Source of the DNA: Drosophila miranda | Taxonomy: Eukaryota; Arthropoda; Insecta; Diptera; Drosophilidae | Reading direction: 5' to 3' | Length of the DNA stretch: 64,000 nt | NCBI RefSeq assembly: GCF_003369915.1 | Contig: NC_046674.1 | Span: 19,843,657 to 19,907,656, forward strand | In this document: positions 49,200 to 60,049 of the stretch, in pieces | How the letters are laid out: each line of letters opens with the position of its first letter | Position numbering within the stretch: the first letter of the stretch is position 1 | Translations under genes and position numbers: made by a program | Notes under the pieces: generated by a model | The model's input: only the letters and a program-made list of their open reading frames with translations | Databases searched by the model: none | What the model was told of the DNA's origin: nothing

Positions 49200-50340
49200 T
49201 TCCGTAGCTATATGATGGGCGAGTGACAAGCCTCCATGCGATTCTTTTGAATTGCGGTTATTTCGAGGCCAAAATTTAAATTTAGACGGTTATTAATCGA
49301 TTATCGATCTAGAATTGCGTATCGGTGTTTTATTGAATTTTCTGCTCGCATTGAGACCCCTTGTACTCTATTGGAGATTATGAATGCGGTTTTCACCTTC
49401 ATGGAAACCGAAAGCAGCGCGAAATGGCTTAGCTGCTTACACGGGTCTATTGGTAATTGATTGCCGATTAATAATATTACATAATATTCCCACATTCTCC
49501 AAATTTCTATCTGTTTCTCTGGCGAACTGTGTGATTTAAATGACGCTTTTCATTATTTTCTTTTGGGAAAGTTATCAAGTGAAGCTATATTAGTTTCAAT
49601 TTGTGATGGTTATTATCGAAAAAATGAAGAAAAAGCCAAAATGAATGTGCACAGAGCCCACAGAAACTTTCATAGTTGTTGTAACTTTTCTCTTCGGCCG
49701 GCCAAATGCGAGACATTTGAAGTCAATTGCCGTCGCGTAGAGGCGTGCAGAAAAAGTACTGGACTGTGCGGTATAAATAAAATAAAATTAATAGCAACAA
49801 TTGAAACAAGCGTTGCGACGGACCAGCCAGGGCAACAATAAAACTTCGGACATTGTCTGAACTGGACTCTGACTTAGACAGGGGGGGATCTGGGGGCATC
49901 TGGGGGCCTCTGGCTCTGGCACGCATGCGCAAAGTGCCACCGCCAAGTGTCAACGACAGTCGGCTGTCAGTCTACATGAAATTTTTCAGCGAAAGTGACT
50001 GAACAAGTTCCAATTGTGCATCGGCGCCGCTCTGAATGCTTTTATTCGAGCCTGACAATTAACTGGCGTAATAGTTGCCAAAAGAAATGAAAACCTGGGC
50101 CTACCCACTGAAAAAAAAACTATACAAATGTGGGTGCGGGGGGTGAAAGTAGGATTTAGGGAAAACAGTAGGCATCTAGATACGTTTGAATGTGCCGTCT
50201 GAAATCTTAGATCTCAAATAGTCAGTATTAAAATGTTTTTAAATTCACGTAGAGCTGAAGTTTTGTTGCGGTTCTAAATATTTGGTTTGGTTAGGTAACA
50301 TACATGTTCAAAGTGTCCGTCATCGCGCCAATTCATGTAG
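49200..50340. other. Intergenic DNA upstream of eIF2A
   Basis: This is AT-rich, with ATCGAT cores (49295-49310) and a GGGGGATCTGGGG-type run near 49880-49910. No gene is supported. The frame 49563-49841 starts without a convincing context and has no recognisable motif. Confidence 0.5.
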
Positions 50341-50349
50341 ATAGGCGTC

Positions 50350-50357
50350 TATCGATA
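50350..50357. promoter_or_regulatory. DRE site of the eIF2A promoter
   Basis: A perfect palindromic TATCGATA, the DREF-binding element, about 150 bases upstream of the eIF2A ATG. No TATA box is seen between it and the start codon. Confidence 0.65.
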
Positions 50358-50500
50358 AACACAGTACAGAGCGACCGTGTGAGTGCACAACCAATCATCT
50401 GTTAACCAACACCGGCTGCAACAGAGCGCGAGTACTAGATAGCAACAACAACATCGCCGTGCGTGTTCTTCTGTGTGTGTGCGTGTGAGATTGGAAGACA

Positions 50501-53056
50501 ATGGCTGCAGCTGCGGACGGTGTTGTTCCTACCCTTGCAAGTAAATATAATCCCGCAGATTCGATACAAAACTAGTCCCCAAACACTGCCCCCAATGCCA
50601 GACAATGTGGGGCACCAGCAGCATTGCCAGCCCCACCGCCTGGCAGGACTGTGCAAACTCAAGAGTCATTCTCTGTCGTGGGGGGTGGGGAGGGGGGAGC
50701 GCTACCTCGTGTATTTCTCTGGTAACTAATCTATCGTGCCTTCGTTTACAGTTCGCTCTAGCGTGGCGGTTGAACTGTGGTCATCGGCCGGACCTAAGTT
50801 GCCATATGAACACAAGTCAAACTTGCCGCGAGAGGAGACGAAATGTTCTCGTTCGATCTGCTTCAGTCCAGATGGCCAATATTTTGCATATTCCAACGGC
50901 CGGGACGTTAAGGTGCTCGAGGCGTGCAAGGATGGTGCCGGAGAGTGGCCAGTGCAGTGCTCGTTGCCGCGCCCCAAGGCGTTCTACCTCAAGTTCTCGC
51001 CACGTGGCAATTATTTGTGCACCTGGGAGCACTATGCCATCACCAAGGACCGCCCAGAGGGGTCGCCCAATCTCCTGGTGTACGATATCACCACGGGCAC
51101 CGAAGTGTTTGCCATTGTCCAGAAGAACCAATCGAATTGGGAGCCATCTTGGTCGTCGGACGAGACCATCTTCGCTCTCGTCGTGGGCGGCGAGGCTCTG
51201 TTCTATGATCTGCCCGAAGGATCGGCTAAAGGATTCGAAAATACCCAAAGAAAAATAGGCGGCAGTCGTGGGGGAATGTTATCTCTTGGTCCCGGCCACT
51301 GTCCGCCGTATTTGGCCTTCTACAATCCCGGCGCCAAGGGTGCTCCGTCCATGTGCAAGCTGTACAAGTATCCCGCCCTGGGCCCGAACCAAACGGTCGC
51401 CTGCAAGAGCTTCTTCCAAGCAGACCGCGTGGAAATGTTGTGGAACAAGAGAGGCACTGGCCTGCTGTTGCTAACCAGCACCGAGGTGGACAAGAGCGGC
51501 GCCTCCTACTACGGCAATCAGGCTGTCCACTTCATGGCCACCAAGGGCGACACTTGCTCCGTGCCGCTGTCGAAGGACGGACCAGTCCACTGTGTCAAAT
51601 GGAGTCCCAAAGCCACCGAATTCGTGGTTGTATATGGCTTCATGCCCTCCAAGGCAGCTCTCTACAATCTCAAGTGCGACGTGATCTATGACTTTGGAGA
51701 GGGTCCACGTAACTGTGCCTATTTCAATCCTTTTGGAAACATCATTGTGCTCGCCGGTTTTGGCAATCTGCCCGGAGCCGTCGAGGTATGGGATGTGCCC
51801 AAACGGGAGAAGCTGGCCAGCTTGAAGCTGGCGGACACCACTGTCTTCGAGTGGCATCCCAATGGCGAATGGTTTGTCACAGCCACCACCGCTCCCAGGC
51901 TCCGCATTAGTAACGGGTAAGTTGCTTCCCATGAAATATGCTTGCGATTCCGATGCAAATTGTAATTATTATTTTACTTGCAGTTTCAAAGTGTACCACT
52001 ACTCCGGAGCCCTGCTGCACGAGACCATGTGGCCGCAAAGCCAGGAGTTGCTCGGCATCGAGTGGCAGCAGTATGCAGATAATACCTTCAGTGAGCCAAA
52101 AATCACCAAGGCCAAGCATGAGGGGATTAAATCCAGTCAGCCAGAAGCGAGCAAAAAGGCCTACACACCGCCCCATTTGCGTTTGTTGAAGGAGGGAAAG
52201 AATCCAGAGAAGTACTTGCCACAGCCAACCGTACCCGGACTGGCACCAGCATCAGCAGGTAATGGAATGCGCAAGATTTGGAACAGGCAATATGATATGG
52301 ACAATCCGATCGTGCGACGGAGCGAACAGGGTCAATGCCAAGTGCCGAGTGGCCGTGAGGGTCGTGATGCATCGACAGCGACATCGGTAGCTGCCGCTAA
52401 CGTGCCAAATCGGTCCAACAGACGCTGTCGACCCTATCAGTATAAACGATACTAGAATTAACGATTCATCCTCCTCCTTCACCCCCTTAAACATTTCGTA
52501 GTACATGCAAATTAGGATTAGAGACTTATATTATGGCAGTAAGTAGGGCGGGAAATGTATTTGCTAATTGCTGTTTGCGTTTCTTTTGTTGCCTGCAGGT
52601 GGTGCCAACAACAAAAAGAACAACAAAAACAAGCCAAAGGGCCCACGGAGGGATGTAAATGTAAAAGCTGTGAATGGTGGCGATGTGGATACCCCAGCAG
52701 CCTCTGCTGCGGTACCGACGACACAGACAGTGACTGTGACGGGGGAGGACCAGCAGGTATCCCAGACGCCACATCACACACACAGAACACGACCACAGGC
52801 GCCCAGATATCAACAGGAGAATGCTGCCGACCAACAGCGCCATCATTATCACCATCAACCACATCCCCAGGCCAATGGCCAAAATTCGAACGAGAAGGAA
52901 CGCAAAATTCGCACCGTTGCCAAGAAGCTCTCAGACATTAAGAAACTGAAGTCGCGCCAGGACCACGGCGAAAGTCTTGAGCTGAATCAATTAAATAAAA
53001 TTAAAATGGAAGCAACTTTCTTGGACGAACTCAAGATGCTCAAGCTGTCCGACTAA
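50501..53056 (+). CDS. eIF2A: Translation initiation factor eIF2A
   Basis: Plus-strand exons 50501-50540, 50752-51916, 51984-52258 and 52599-53056 give about 645 residues. A short leader exon (MAAAADGVVPTLA) is followed by a WD-like beta-propeller: SICFSPDGQYFAYSNGRDVK, FYLKFSPRGNYLCTWEHYA, CVKWSPKATEFVVVYGFMP, NPFGNIIVLAGFGNLPG and TVFEWHPNGEWFVTATT. Then come the family motif KKAYTPPHLR and a Lys-rich, helical C-terminus (EKERKIRTVAKKLSDIKKLK) ending MLKLSD. This is the monomeric Met-tRNA-binding factor used for alternative initiation, distinct from the eIF2 trimer. Reading through intron 3 would give a different C-terminus (stop at 52455). The gene ends tail-to-tail with the SMIM8-like gene. 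Confidence 0.95.
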
Positions 53057-53344
53057 AGGGAGTCGCCGAGCGAGAGAGGCAAGAGGAAAAGGACAATACC
53101 ATTGATATGTGTGATACACCCACAAGATGACACCACAATTTGCCTTCTCTCCTCCTCCCTTCTCATACACTGTTTGTTGTTCTTCCCTTTCCTGCTGTTT
53201 AACGCTCATTTTGCGAAAAATATGTGTCGCAAAAAGTTTAAAGTTAAAAACATTTTTCTACTTTTGTGATTTCTGAACACTTTTGGCAAACAAACAGTTA
53301 CTCGAAACAACAGAAATTTATGTACCAAATTGTGCTATCAAGCG

Positions 53345-53350
53345 AATAAA
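53345..53350 (+). terminator. AATAAA signal of eIF2A
   Basis: AATAAA about 290 bases after the eIF2A stop. The stop codon of the convergent SMIM8-like gene lies 24 bases further on, so the two 3' ends probably overlap. Confidence 0.6.
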
Positions 53351-53373
53351 GAAGTTTCCACAAAGATACAATG

Positions 53374-53697
53374 CTACAACTCCCAATTTGATTTCTTCTT
53401 GATGAACTCTTCCTTTCCGTCTTCTTTGACGGCCACATAATAGCCCAAACTCTGGTATTTGTACCGCATGTAGGCAATATATCCAAAGACTCCAGTTATA
53501 GCTGTCAAGCCCAGGCCCATGACGACCATGTTCTGCAAAGAAAACAAAACCTATTAAAGAAAGCTCTGAATGTTGACGGGTGCATCCTGAACACCCACCG
53601 GCTTTGTGTACAGTTCAAAGTTGATCAAACGGAAGACGCCCGTGCTGCGCATGGAGCGGATGCCATCGCCAGGCTTCTGTTCCTTTCCGTCACTCAT
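53374..53697 (-). CDS. SMIM8-like small integral membrane protein
   Basis: Minus-strand exons 53697-53599 and 53532-53374 encode 85 residues, starting MSDGKEQKPGDGIRSMRSTG. The line FRLINFELYTKPN leads into a single membrane helix (MVVMGLGLTAITGVFGYIAY), then MRYKYQSLGYYVAVKEDGKE and a lysine-rich end (IKKKSNWEL). The G-x-R-x-x-x-T-x-x-F-R-x-x-N-F-E-L pattern and helix position match the animal SMIM8 family, whose function is unknown. It converges on eIF2A with almost no spacer. Two DRE-like cores lie about 110-130 bases upstream of its ATG. Confidence 0.8.
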
Positions 53698-53803
53698 TTT
53701 CTTAAAATGCTTTTATTGAACTTCGAATGCAATTAGTAAAATTTTTACCGTATTTGTTGCACAATTCAGTTTTAAAAGCAAAAGCGTGAATAAAATGTCA
53801 ATT

Positions 53804-53825
53804 TATCGATGGTTGCTCTATCGAT
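53804..53825. promoter_or_regulatory. Paired ATCGAT cores upstream of SMIM8-like gene
   Basis: Two TATCGATG sites spaced 15 bases apart. Each matches seven of the eight DRE positions. They are on the 5' side of the minus-strand SMIM8-like gene and are its likely promoter elements. Confidence 0.45.
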
Positions 53826-54125
53826 GATTTCAACGATATATCAATACATCGGCACTCCACCAAAATTCATTTTTTTTTTTTAATAAAACGTACTAATCAA
53901 TACAAATGTAAATAAAAAAAAAAAAAAAATGAAATATATCCTAATACATAATACATTGTGTAGACTAAAGTGTGACAGTGTTGCAGAGAAATATCGAAAG
54001 CTCTCAACATGAGAATTCTAAAATACCAATCGATACTGTTTCATATAATTTAATTTAACATCATTAATTTATGCAACATAATTTTGTAATAATTAATCAA
54101 TATATATGTACGTATGTATCCGATA

Positions 54126-55707
54126 TTATATAAATTCGAACTGATAGCCGCGATCTACAAAGCTAAGCCCCCGCTCCGATCGGACTGGGAAGTCTGGTTT
54201 AAAGACGATGTATTCCCTGTATTCTGGAGAGGTCTTCAGGTTCTGCAAGGGACAGTACAATGAGATTAGTTAAATCTGAACAATAAACGGGAACAATGTA
54301 ATCACCTCTTTGTCGACAAAGTCCTCGAACCCACTGAGGACATAGTAAATAAACAACGGCGGGGTCTTGCTGTATCCCGTCTGTTGTCTATGCGGGTCTT
54401 TTTGCTTGAGAATCTTAAGGGCTCGGGAGAGAAAACTGGGTGTTACCTCTCGACAGTAAGAGACGTCCAGGTGCTGCAGACGTGGGCATAGATCAACGAA
54501 TTTGAGGAGCACATCATCGTTCAAATGGGTACAATTTCGTAGGCAAAGCAATTGCAGATCTTTCATGCAGGTGTAGCGCTCAAGATAGTCGGTAGAATGG
54601 TCCCAACTGCAAATGGCCAGGCGCTGCAGTTTTTTATGCGTCCAAATTGGCAAATCCCTGTCCCAACCCGGCTCCAGTGGCATGTAGTAGCCATCTACGG
54701 CCACGCATGTAATTTCCTTCGCCTTGTGCTCCATAATAGCATAGAACTCCTCGACTTCTCGTATTTTGGGATCGTATTCGTCCGGGCAGACCTCTGCGGG
54801 AATGTGCCATTCGGAGCAGAGGAGAACTACCAGTTGTTTGAGCGACGGCAGCTTCATGATTTCGGGCAGTACAGACTTGATCGTGGCCAGATTGAGCTTG
54901 AGGGTGGTGAGACTCTGGAGAGATTTAACGCAGTTGTTGAGGCGCAGCTTACTGATCCCATCGAATGTTCGTATGTCCAGCACTTGGAGGTCGCACCGAC
55001 TGCGGAACAGGTGACGAATTAGGAGGCAAGCTGGCGAAGGAGCCGCAAATCATTACTTACTGGCACACCTCATCCAGATACTGCTGGCGCAGCTCGTAGG
55101 CCTTGTGCTGATCCTCATACAGATGAAGTTCTTTCAGATGCTTAAAGCGGGAGAGATACCGCCCATCTGTAGGAGTGGTTAGGCGAAGTCTACGCACGCC
55201 AGGCACAATGAGGGTCAATTTGCGTATGCTGCGATTCGATGGATAACAATCCACGTCCTCGGGATCGTAATAAAAGCTGGTCACCTGGGGCAGCTCCGTA
55301 ATGTGTATTTCATCCAAATCCTTGAGCAATGTGCAAAGACAGCTACTGACGTACATTTCCTTTATATACGGCTGCATCAAATGGATGAAGTAATATAAAT
55401 CATCAAAGTTGGGCAGCAGTTCTCGCCTATTAAAGGATTGACACATTCTTGATTATAATCAATAAATATTTCGGCTGCAATTATACATTTACCATTTTTC
55501 CAGATCCATCGTGTCATAGGTATGCCTGATCCGCCATTTTCCCAAGGCAATGTTTTGAAACCTCTGGCAGACTTTGGAGAAGTAAATCTCTGTAGGCAAA
55601 TCCTGCAGCCGCTCGAAAATCTCTTCCAGGCAATCGTCATTCAGCTTCAGTATCTCAGAGATGGGGCCAGTCGAGGACAACGGTGGATCTTCATTGTCAG
55701 ACGCCAT
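54126..55707 (-). CDS. F-box / leucine-rich repeat protein
   Basis: Minus-strand exons 55707-55493, 55426-55061, 54999-54306 and 54242-54126 give about 463 residues. An F-box is near the N-terminus: LKLNDDCLEEIFERLQDLPT, then YFSKVCQRFQNIALGKW. The rest has irregular leucine-rich repeats: SIRKLTLIVPGVRRLRL, RFKHLKELHLYEDQHK, SLTTLKLNLATIKSVLPEIM, LQLLCLRNCTHLNDDVLLKF and CPRLQHLDVSYCREVTPSFL. The C-terminus is NLKTSPEYREYIVFKPDFP. Such proteins are substrate adaptors of SCF ubiquitin ligases; the target is unknown. The gene is divergent from Nopp140, with about 800 bases between start codons. It belongs to a fast-evolving fly F-box group, so I give no symbol. Confidence 0.85.
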
Positions 55708-55801
55708 GGCCGAGGGAAATGAATATTGTTACACGAATTGTATACGGTTATTGTTTATTTTTATAGAATTTTCTAGTGTCGTCTTGCATCAAACGCAAAA
55801 C

Positions 55802-55820
55802 TATCGATAGTACTATCGAT
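55802..55820. promoter_or_regulatory. DRE pair of the F-box gene promoter
   Basis: A perfect TATCGATA (55802-55809) followed 4 bases later by TATCGATT, about 95 bases upstream of the F-box gene ATG. Confidence 0.6.
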
Positions 55821-55824
55821 TGCT

Positions 55825-56340
55825 GCGAACGATTGGATACAGTCTGGGGATTCCTGAAACTGAAAATTACTAAATTAGGAATTATTAAAGAAAGTCTATG
55901 CAGTTGGCGATATGACCATACTGTTTTGTGCTAGTTTGAATTGTTTTTGTGCTGTTTTTGAATTGGTGACATTTTGAGACTGATATCATTTTGATATGTT
56001 TTGAGATCAAAACAAAAGTATTTGTCAAAAAAAATAACTAAAATATGTGTTCACACTGACGGTCCTAGCTAGCTATTAATACTAAACCGAATATTAAAAT
56101 CTAGTGATATGATTTTCGGTAATTGAGAGCGATTAACCCATTGACGGCCAATGGGTATTTAAACACGCTCCACGAAAACTATGAAACTTGTAGAATTTTA
56201 GGGCAGTTTAGGTGAAAGATATCGTGGTCTCTTTTTTGTAAGTAAAGAAGAAGGATAGGATGGATCTAAAAGAATTTACAAACAGTATTGTTTTCCGCGG
56301 TTTAACGCAAGTTGTTCACCTGTTTAAATAGAGGGGGGTC
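55825..56340. other. AT-rich spacer between divergent genes
   Basis: About 500 bases between the F-box gene and Nopp140 promoters. I see only AT-rich sequence with repeated TTTTGA-type words (55920-56020) and no coding potential. Confidence 0.5.
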
Positions 56341-56356
56341 AAGTGGGTTTTTTTCA

Positions 56357-56418
56357 TCGGTATATTTTGAAAATGAGACGGTATATTTCTGAGGGTCAGA
56401 CCATATATCTTATCGATA
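56357..56418. promoter_or_regulatory. Motif 6 pair + DRE in the Nopp140 promoter
   Basis: Two Motif 6 matches (TCGGTATATTTT at 56357 and ACGGTATATTTC at 56378), GAGGGTCAGACC (56391-56402) and a perfect TATCGATA (56411-56418) lie about 90-150 bases upstream of the Nopp140 ATG. The same ordered elements occur in reverse orientation at 35466-35550. Confidence 0.6.
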
Positions 56419-56509
56419 AGCCCGCACAAAACACGTGTGTATTTCTTTTTATTTGTGAGCAAGCGTGTGCTTGGTATTAAAATTTTAGAGTGAAACAATT
56501 GAAATAAAT

Positions 56510-59500
56510 ATGGCGGACCTATTGAAACTAACCGACGCTATCGTATTAGAGTACATACAATCTAAGGACAAGAACCTGGCCAAGGTGTTCCAACAAAAGA
56601 CGAAGGCAGTAAGTGTATTTTTTTTCTATGTGGCTAATGCAGCTTCTAATGCACTCAAAAGCATGCAGCTCGTGTTTTTGCCTGCAGGTTGCTGTTTGAG
56701 ACAGCAGGTTGAACATATCTGGATGGTTCTGAAGAGTAGACATACCGTTCTTGTATATCCGAATCTTCCTGGCTCGTGCATGCGACCGCGACCACGTGCT
56801 ATTTACTAACCAAGAATTTCATACGTTTGTTCCACAGGCCACAGTGGGAAAGAACACGCCAAAGCTGAGTGAGATCTTACAGTTTTACCAGACCAAGAGC
56901 TCGACAAAAATTCCAGCAATTAAGGCAGCAGCTGCTGATAGTGACAGTGATTCAGACGACTCTGATGAGGCGCCAGTGCCGGCGAAGAAGCCAGCCGCTG
57001 TTGCGTTGACAAACGGCAAAGCTGCTAAGGTGGTCAAGGCCTCGAGCAGTGATGATAGTTCCTCAGACGAAGAGCCACCAAAGAAGCCAGCAGTGGCAGT
57101 AAAGGCCGCTCCGGCCAAGAAGGCTGCTGCTTCCTCCAGTGAGGATAGCGACGACTCTGAAGAGGATAAGAAACCAGCTGCCGTGGCCAAGACACCAGTC
57201 AAGACAACTCCAGCCAAAAAGGCGGCCTCCAGCAGCGACGACAGCAGCTCCGAGGAGGAAACGGCCAAACCAGCGGCCAAGGCACCAGCAAAGTCTGCGG
57301 CTGCCAAGAAACCCGAAACCTCCAGTGAGGGTAGCGATACCGATGAGGAGCCAGCCAAGAAGAAGCCTGCACTTGCCCCGGCCAAGACAGCTGTGGTCAA
57401 GCCCGCCACCTCTTCGAGCGAAGATGACTCCGAGGAAGAAGAAAAGCCTGCAGCAAAGGCTCCAGCTAAGGCAGCCCCCAAAAAGGTTGCTGCTTCCTCC
57501 AGCGAGGGTAGTTCCTCGGAGGACGAGGCACCCAAGAAGGCAGCTCCAGTGAAGGCAAGTCCAGCCAAGGCTGCTCCAGCCCAGAAAGTCGATTCGTCCA
57601 GCGAGGGGAGCGATTCCGATGAGGAGCCACCCAAGAAGGCGGCTGCCCCAGCCAAATCAGCTGCAAAGGCCACTCCGGCGAAGAAGGTAGAGTCATCCAG
57701 CGATGACAGCGATTCCGATGAGGAAGAGCCAGCCAAGAAGCCTGCTGCCAAGCCAGCAGCCAAACCCGCTGCTACTCCAGCCAAGAAGGCAGGTGAATCC
57801 GAAGACTCTTCGGATGATAGCGAGAGCTCTGAGGACGAAAAGCCCAAGCCTGCAGCCAAGCCTGCAGCAAAGCCTGCAGCCAAGCCTGCAATCAAGCCTG
57901 CAGTTAAGGCGGCCAAATCGAGCAGCGAAGACTCCTCCAGTGACGATGAGGCTCCTGCTGCTGTCAAGCCGGCAGTGAAGAAGACTGCGGCACCGGCCAA
58001 GAAGGACGACTCCTCCTCGGATGACTCTTCCGACGAGGAGAAAGCACCAGCTGCCAAGAAGCCAGCGGCCAAGAAGGCCAAGGAAAGCAGCGACGACAGC
58101 GACAGCGATGACTCCGAAGAGGTGAAGCCTAAGGCGGTTGCCAACGGTGACGCCAAGGCCGGCCAGAAGCGCAAGTTCAGCGGCGGGGATGAGGAGGAGG
58201 CCACACCCAACAAGAAGTACAACAACTTTGTCAAATCGGGAGACCAAAAGGTTAGTTTTGTCTTTCCCTTTGTCCATTCCCCCATACAAATCCTGTCAAG
58301 CAATTGAGAGATTAATCGGTTGCAAAACCACAGCAGAATGGTTTCACCTCCACTCCCAACAACCACAACAACAGCCACAATAGCAGGCAGTTGAACAGCA
58401 GCGGAGGCGGTGGTGGGAGTGGCCGACGTCGTTCTCCCTTCCGTCGCGTGCGGACAGAGGAGGTTCTCGTCGATGCCCGAGTCCAAGACATGTCCTTTGA
58501 GGCCAAGGTGAGTGCCGCAAATGCATTTGAGTCGCGTCAGACGTGTGTGTTTGTGTGTGTGTGTGCAGAGGCATGTGGTTGGGGCTAGGGCTTCTCTGCA
58601 GAATTACGCAGCCAGGGGCGGGGGGCAAAACACACAAATTAGCAAGACAAGACGTCCCGACAAAAAACTCAAATCATTTGTGGCACTTGACGGCCAACCT
58701 TCGTTTCCTACTCATTCGTTTTATACATCTGCAAATCCTTTGCTAATTTGTGGTTTGCCCTCTTTGGCCTTTCTCCCTTGCAGAATGGCGACGGCTTCAA
58801 GAATCACCATGGACGCGGCGGACGTGGAGGCTCCGGCTTTGCCGGACGTCCGGATCGCAGCACCTGGGAGAGCAACAATCAGAACGGCGGCGAGGAAGGC
58901 GGCGAGGGCGGTGGATTCAAGAAGATGGGCGATCGCCGTAGCTTTGGTGGCTTTGATAAGAAGCCATTCGAGGGACGTGGCGGTGGACGAGGTGGCGGCT
59001 TTGGCGGTGGCCGTGGAGGTGACCGCGGCGGCGGCGGCTTTGGCGGTGGCCGTGGAGGCGACCGCGGCGGACGCGGCTTTGGCGGACGTGGTGGTGGCGG
59101 ACGCGGCGGCTTTGGCGGTGGACGTGGAGGCGACCGCGGCAGCTTTGGAGGAGGGCGTGGAGGCGACCGCGGCGGACGCGGCTTTGGCGGACGTGGTGGC
59201 GGCGGGCGCGGCGGCGGTGGTTTCGGCAACAAATCCTTCGACTCCTCAGCGCCGAAGCCAAACAAGAAAATCACCTTCGACAATTAGATCTAGTTAAGTT
59301 CTCTCTCCATCCCCCCACCCACAAGCACGTACACACACAAACGCGCGCAGATGTATGCAGATTTGTTATGTAATTAGAATTAAATCTGTTTAAACAATTT
59401 TATACTTACGCGAACCGTACCCCCTGTATAGAAAAACGCTGCCGGCTCCTGGGGCGAACGGGCCAACATCGACCTGAAGCACACCCGCGGCAAGTCCTTC

Positions 59501-59584
59501 AAGCACGAGAAGACCAAGAAGAAGCGCGGCAGCTATCGGGGCGGCGCAATTGACACAGGCGTCAATTCAATAAAATTTGACTAA
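56510..59584 (+). CDS. Nopp140: Nopp140, nucleolar/Cajal body chaperone, two alternative C-termini
   Basis: Common plus-strand exons are 56510-56608, 56838-58250 and 58337-58507 (or 58334, because the acceptor is CAGCAG). Two endings follow: an RGG exon 58784-59287 ([16 protein letters not shown] onward, about 728 residues in all) or exon 59432-59584 ([20 protein letters not shown] to NSIKFD, about 611 residues). The first ending is a Gly/Arg/Phe RGG domain. The second is the conserved SRP40/Nopp140 C-terminal domain. The N-terminus fits the LisH-like start of the family ([20 protein letters not shown]). The centre has about 13 alternating acidic-Ser clusters, typical CK2 targets, and Lys/Ala/Pro basic blocks. 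Nopp140 binds C/D and H/ACA snoRNPs. The True/RGG pair is known from D. melanogaster. Confidence 0.96.
56950..58130 (+). repeat. Coding repeat: alternating acidic-Ser and Lys/Ala/Pro blocks
   Basis: About thirteen copies of a 60-100 base module encode an [11 protein letters not shown]-type acidic cluster followed by a [10 protein letters not shown]-type basic block. Copy spacing varies. The antisense strand is open throughout for about 530 codons as a by-product of the composition. Confidence 0.85.
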
Positions 59585-60049
59585 ATTTACGAGTGCCCTC
59601 ACACACTATATATAATATTCTATATTCTAACGGATAAGAAAACTTTGTAGAGTAGTCTCTACATCATTATATCAATATACAGCAGTTACACTATGGCATC
59701 ATACGCAGTAATATATTGCCAATCTGTAAAATCCTTTCCTTCTTTTGATTTGATACGCCTTATATTATAGAGCCTACATTTTAAATTGAATTAATCCGAA
59801 ATGAGAACTGGCGGTCAATAAAACCGTAACCACACACTAAATGATTGTTCAAGACTCTATTTCAATAGAAACTATTTTTTTTCTTATATAATATATATAA
59901 TTTCACTAATGGGTTTCCTGAATATTTTTCAATTGACAAACATAGGACTTGCATTGCCATTTATAAGCACACGGCCTAATATATTCCAAAACTTCAATAC
60001 AAATATCCGGTAGTCGAAAGTTTTGGGATATATTAGATTTGTGGTGTGA

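Noticed and set aside
56751-56837. Alternative Nopp140 start in intron 1
   Set aside because: It lacks the conserved N-terminal motif, which is provided by exon 56510-56608 with proper splice sites.
56885-58486. 533-codon open frame antisense to Nopp140
   Set aside because: It mirrors the Ser/Glu and Ala/Lys repeat codons of Nopp140. Composition keeps the antisense frame free of stops, and there is no promoter or domain.
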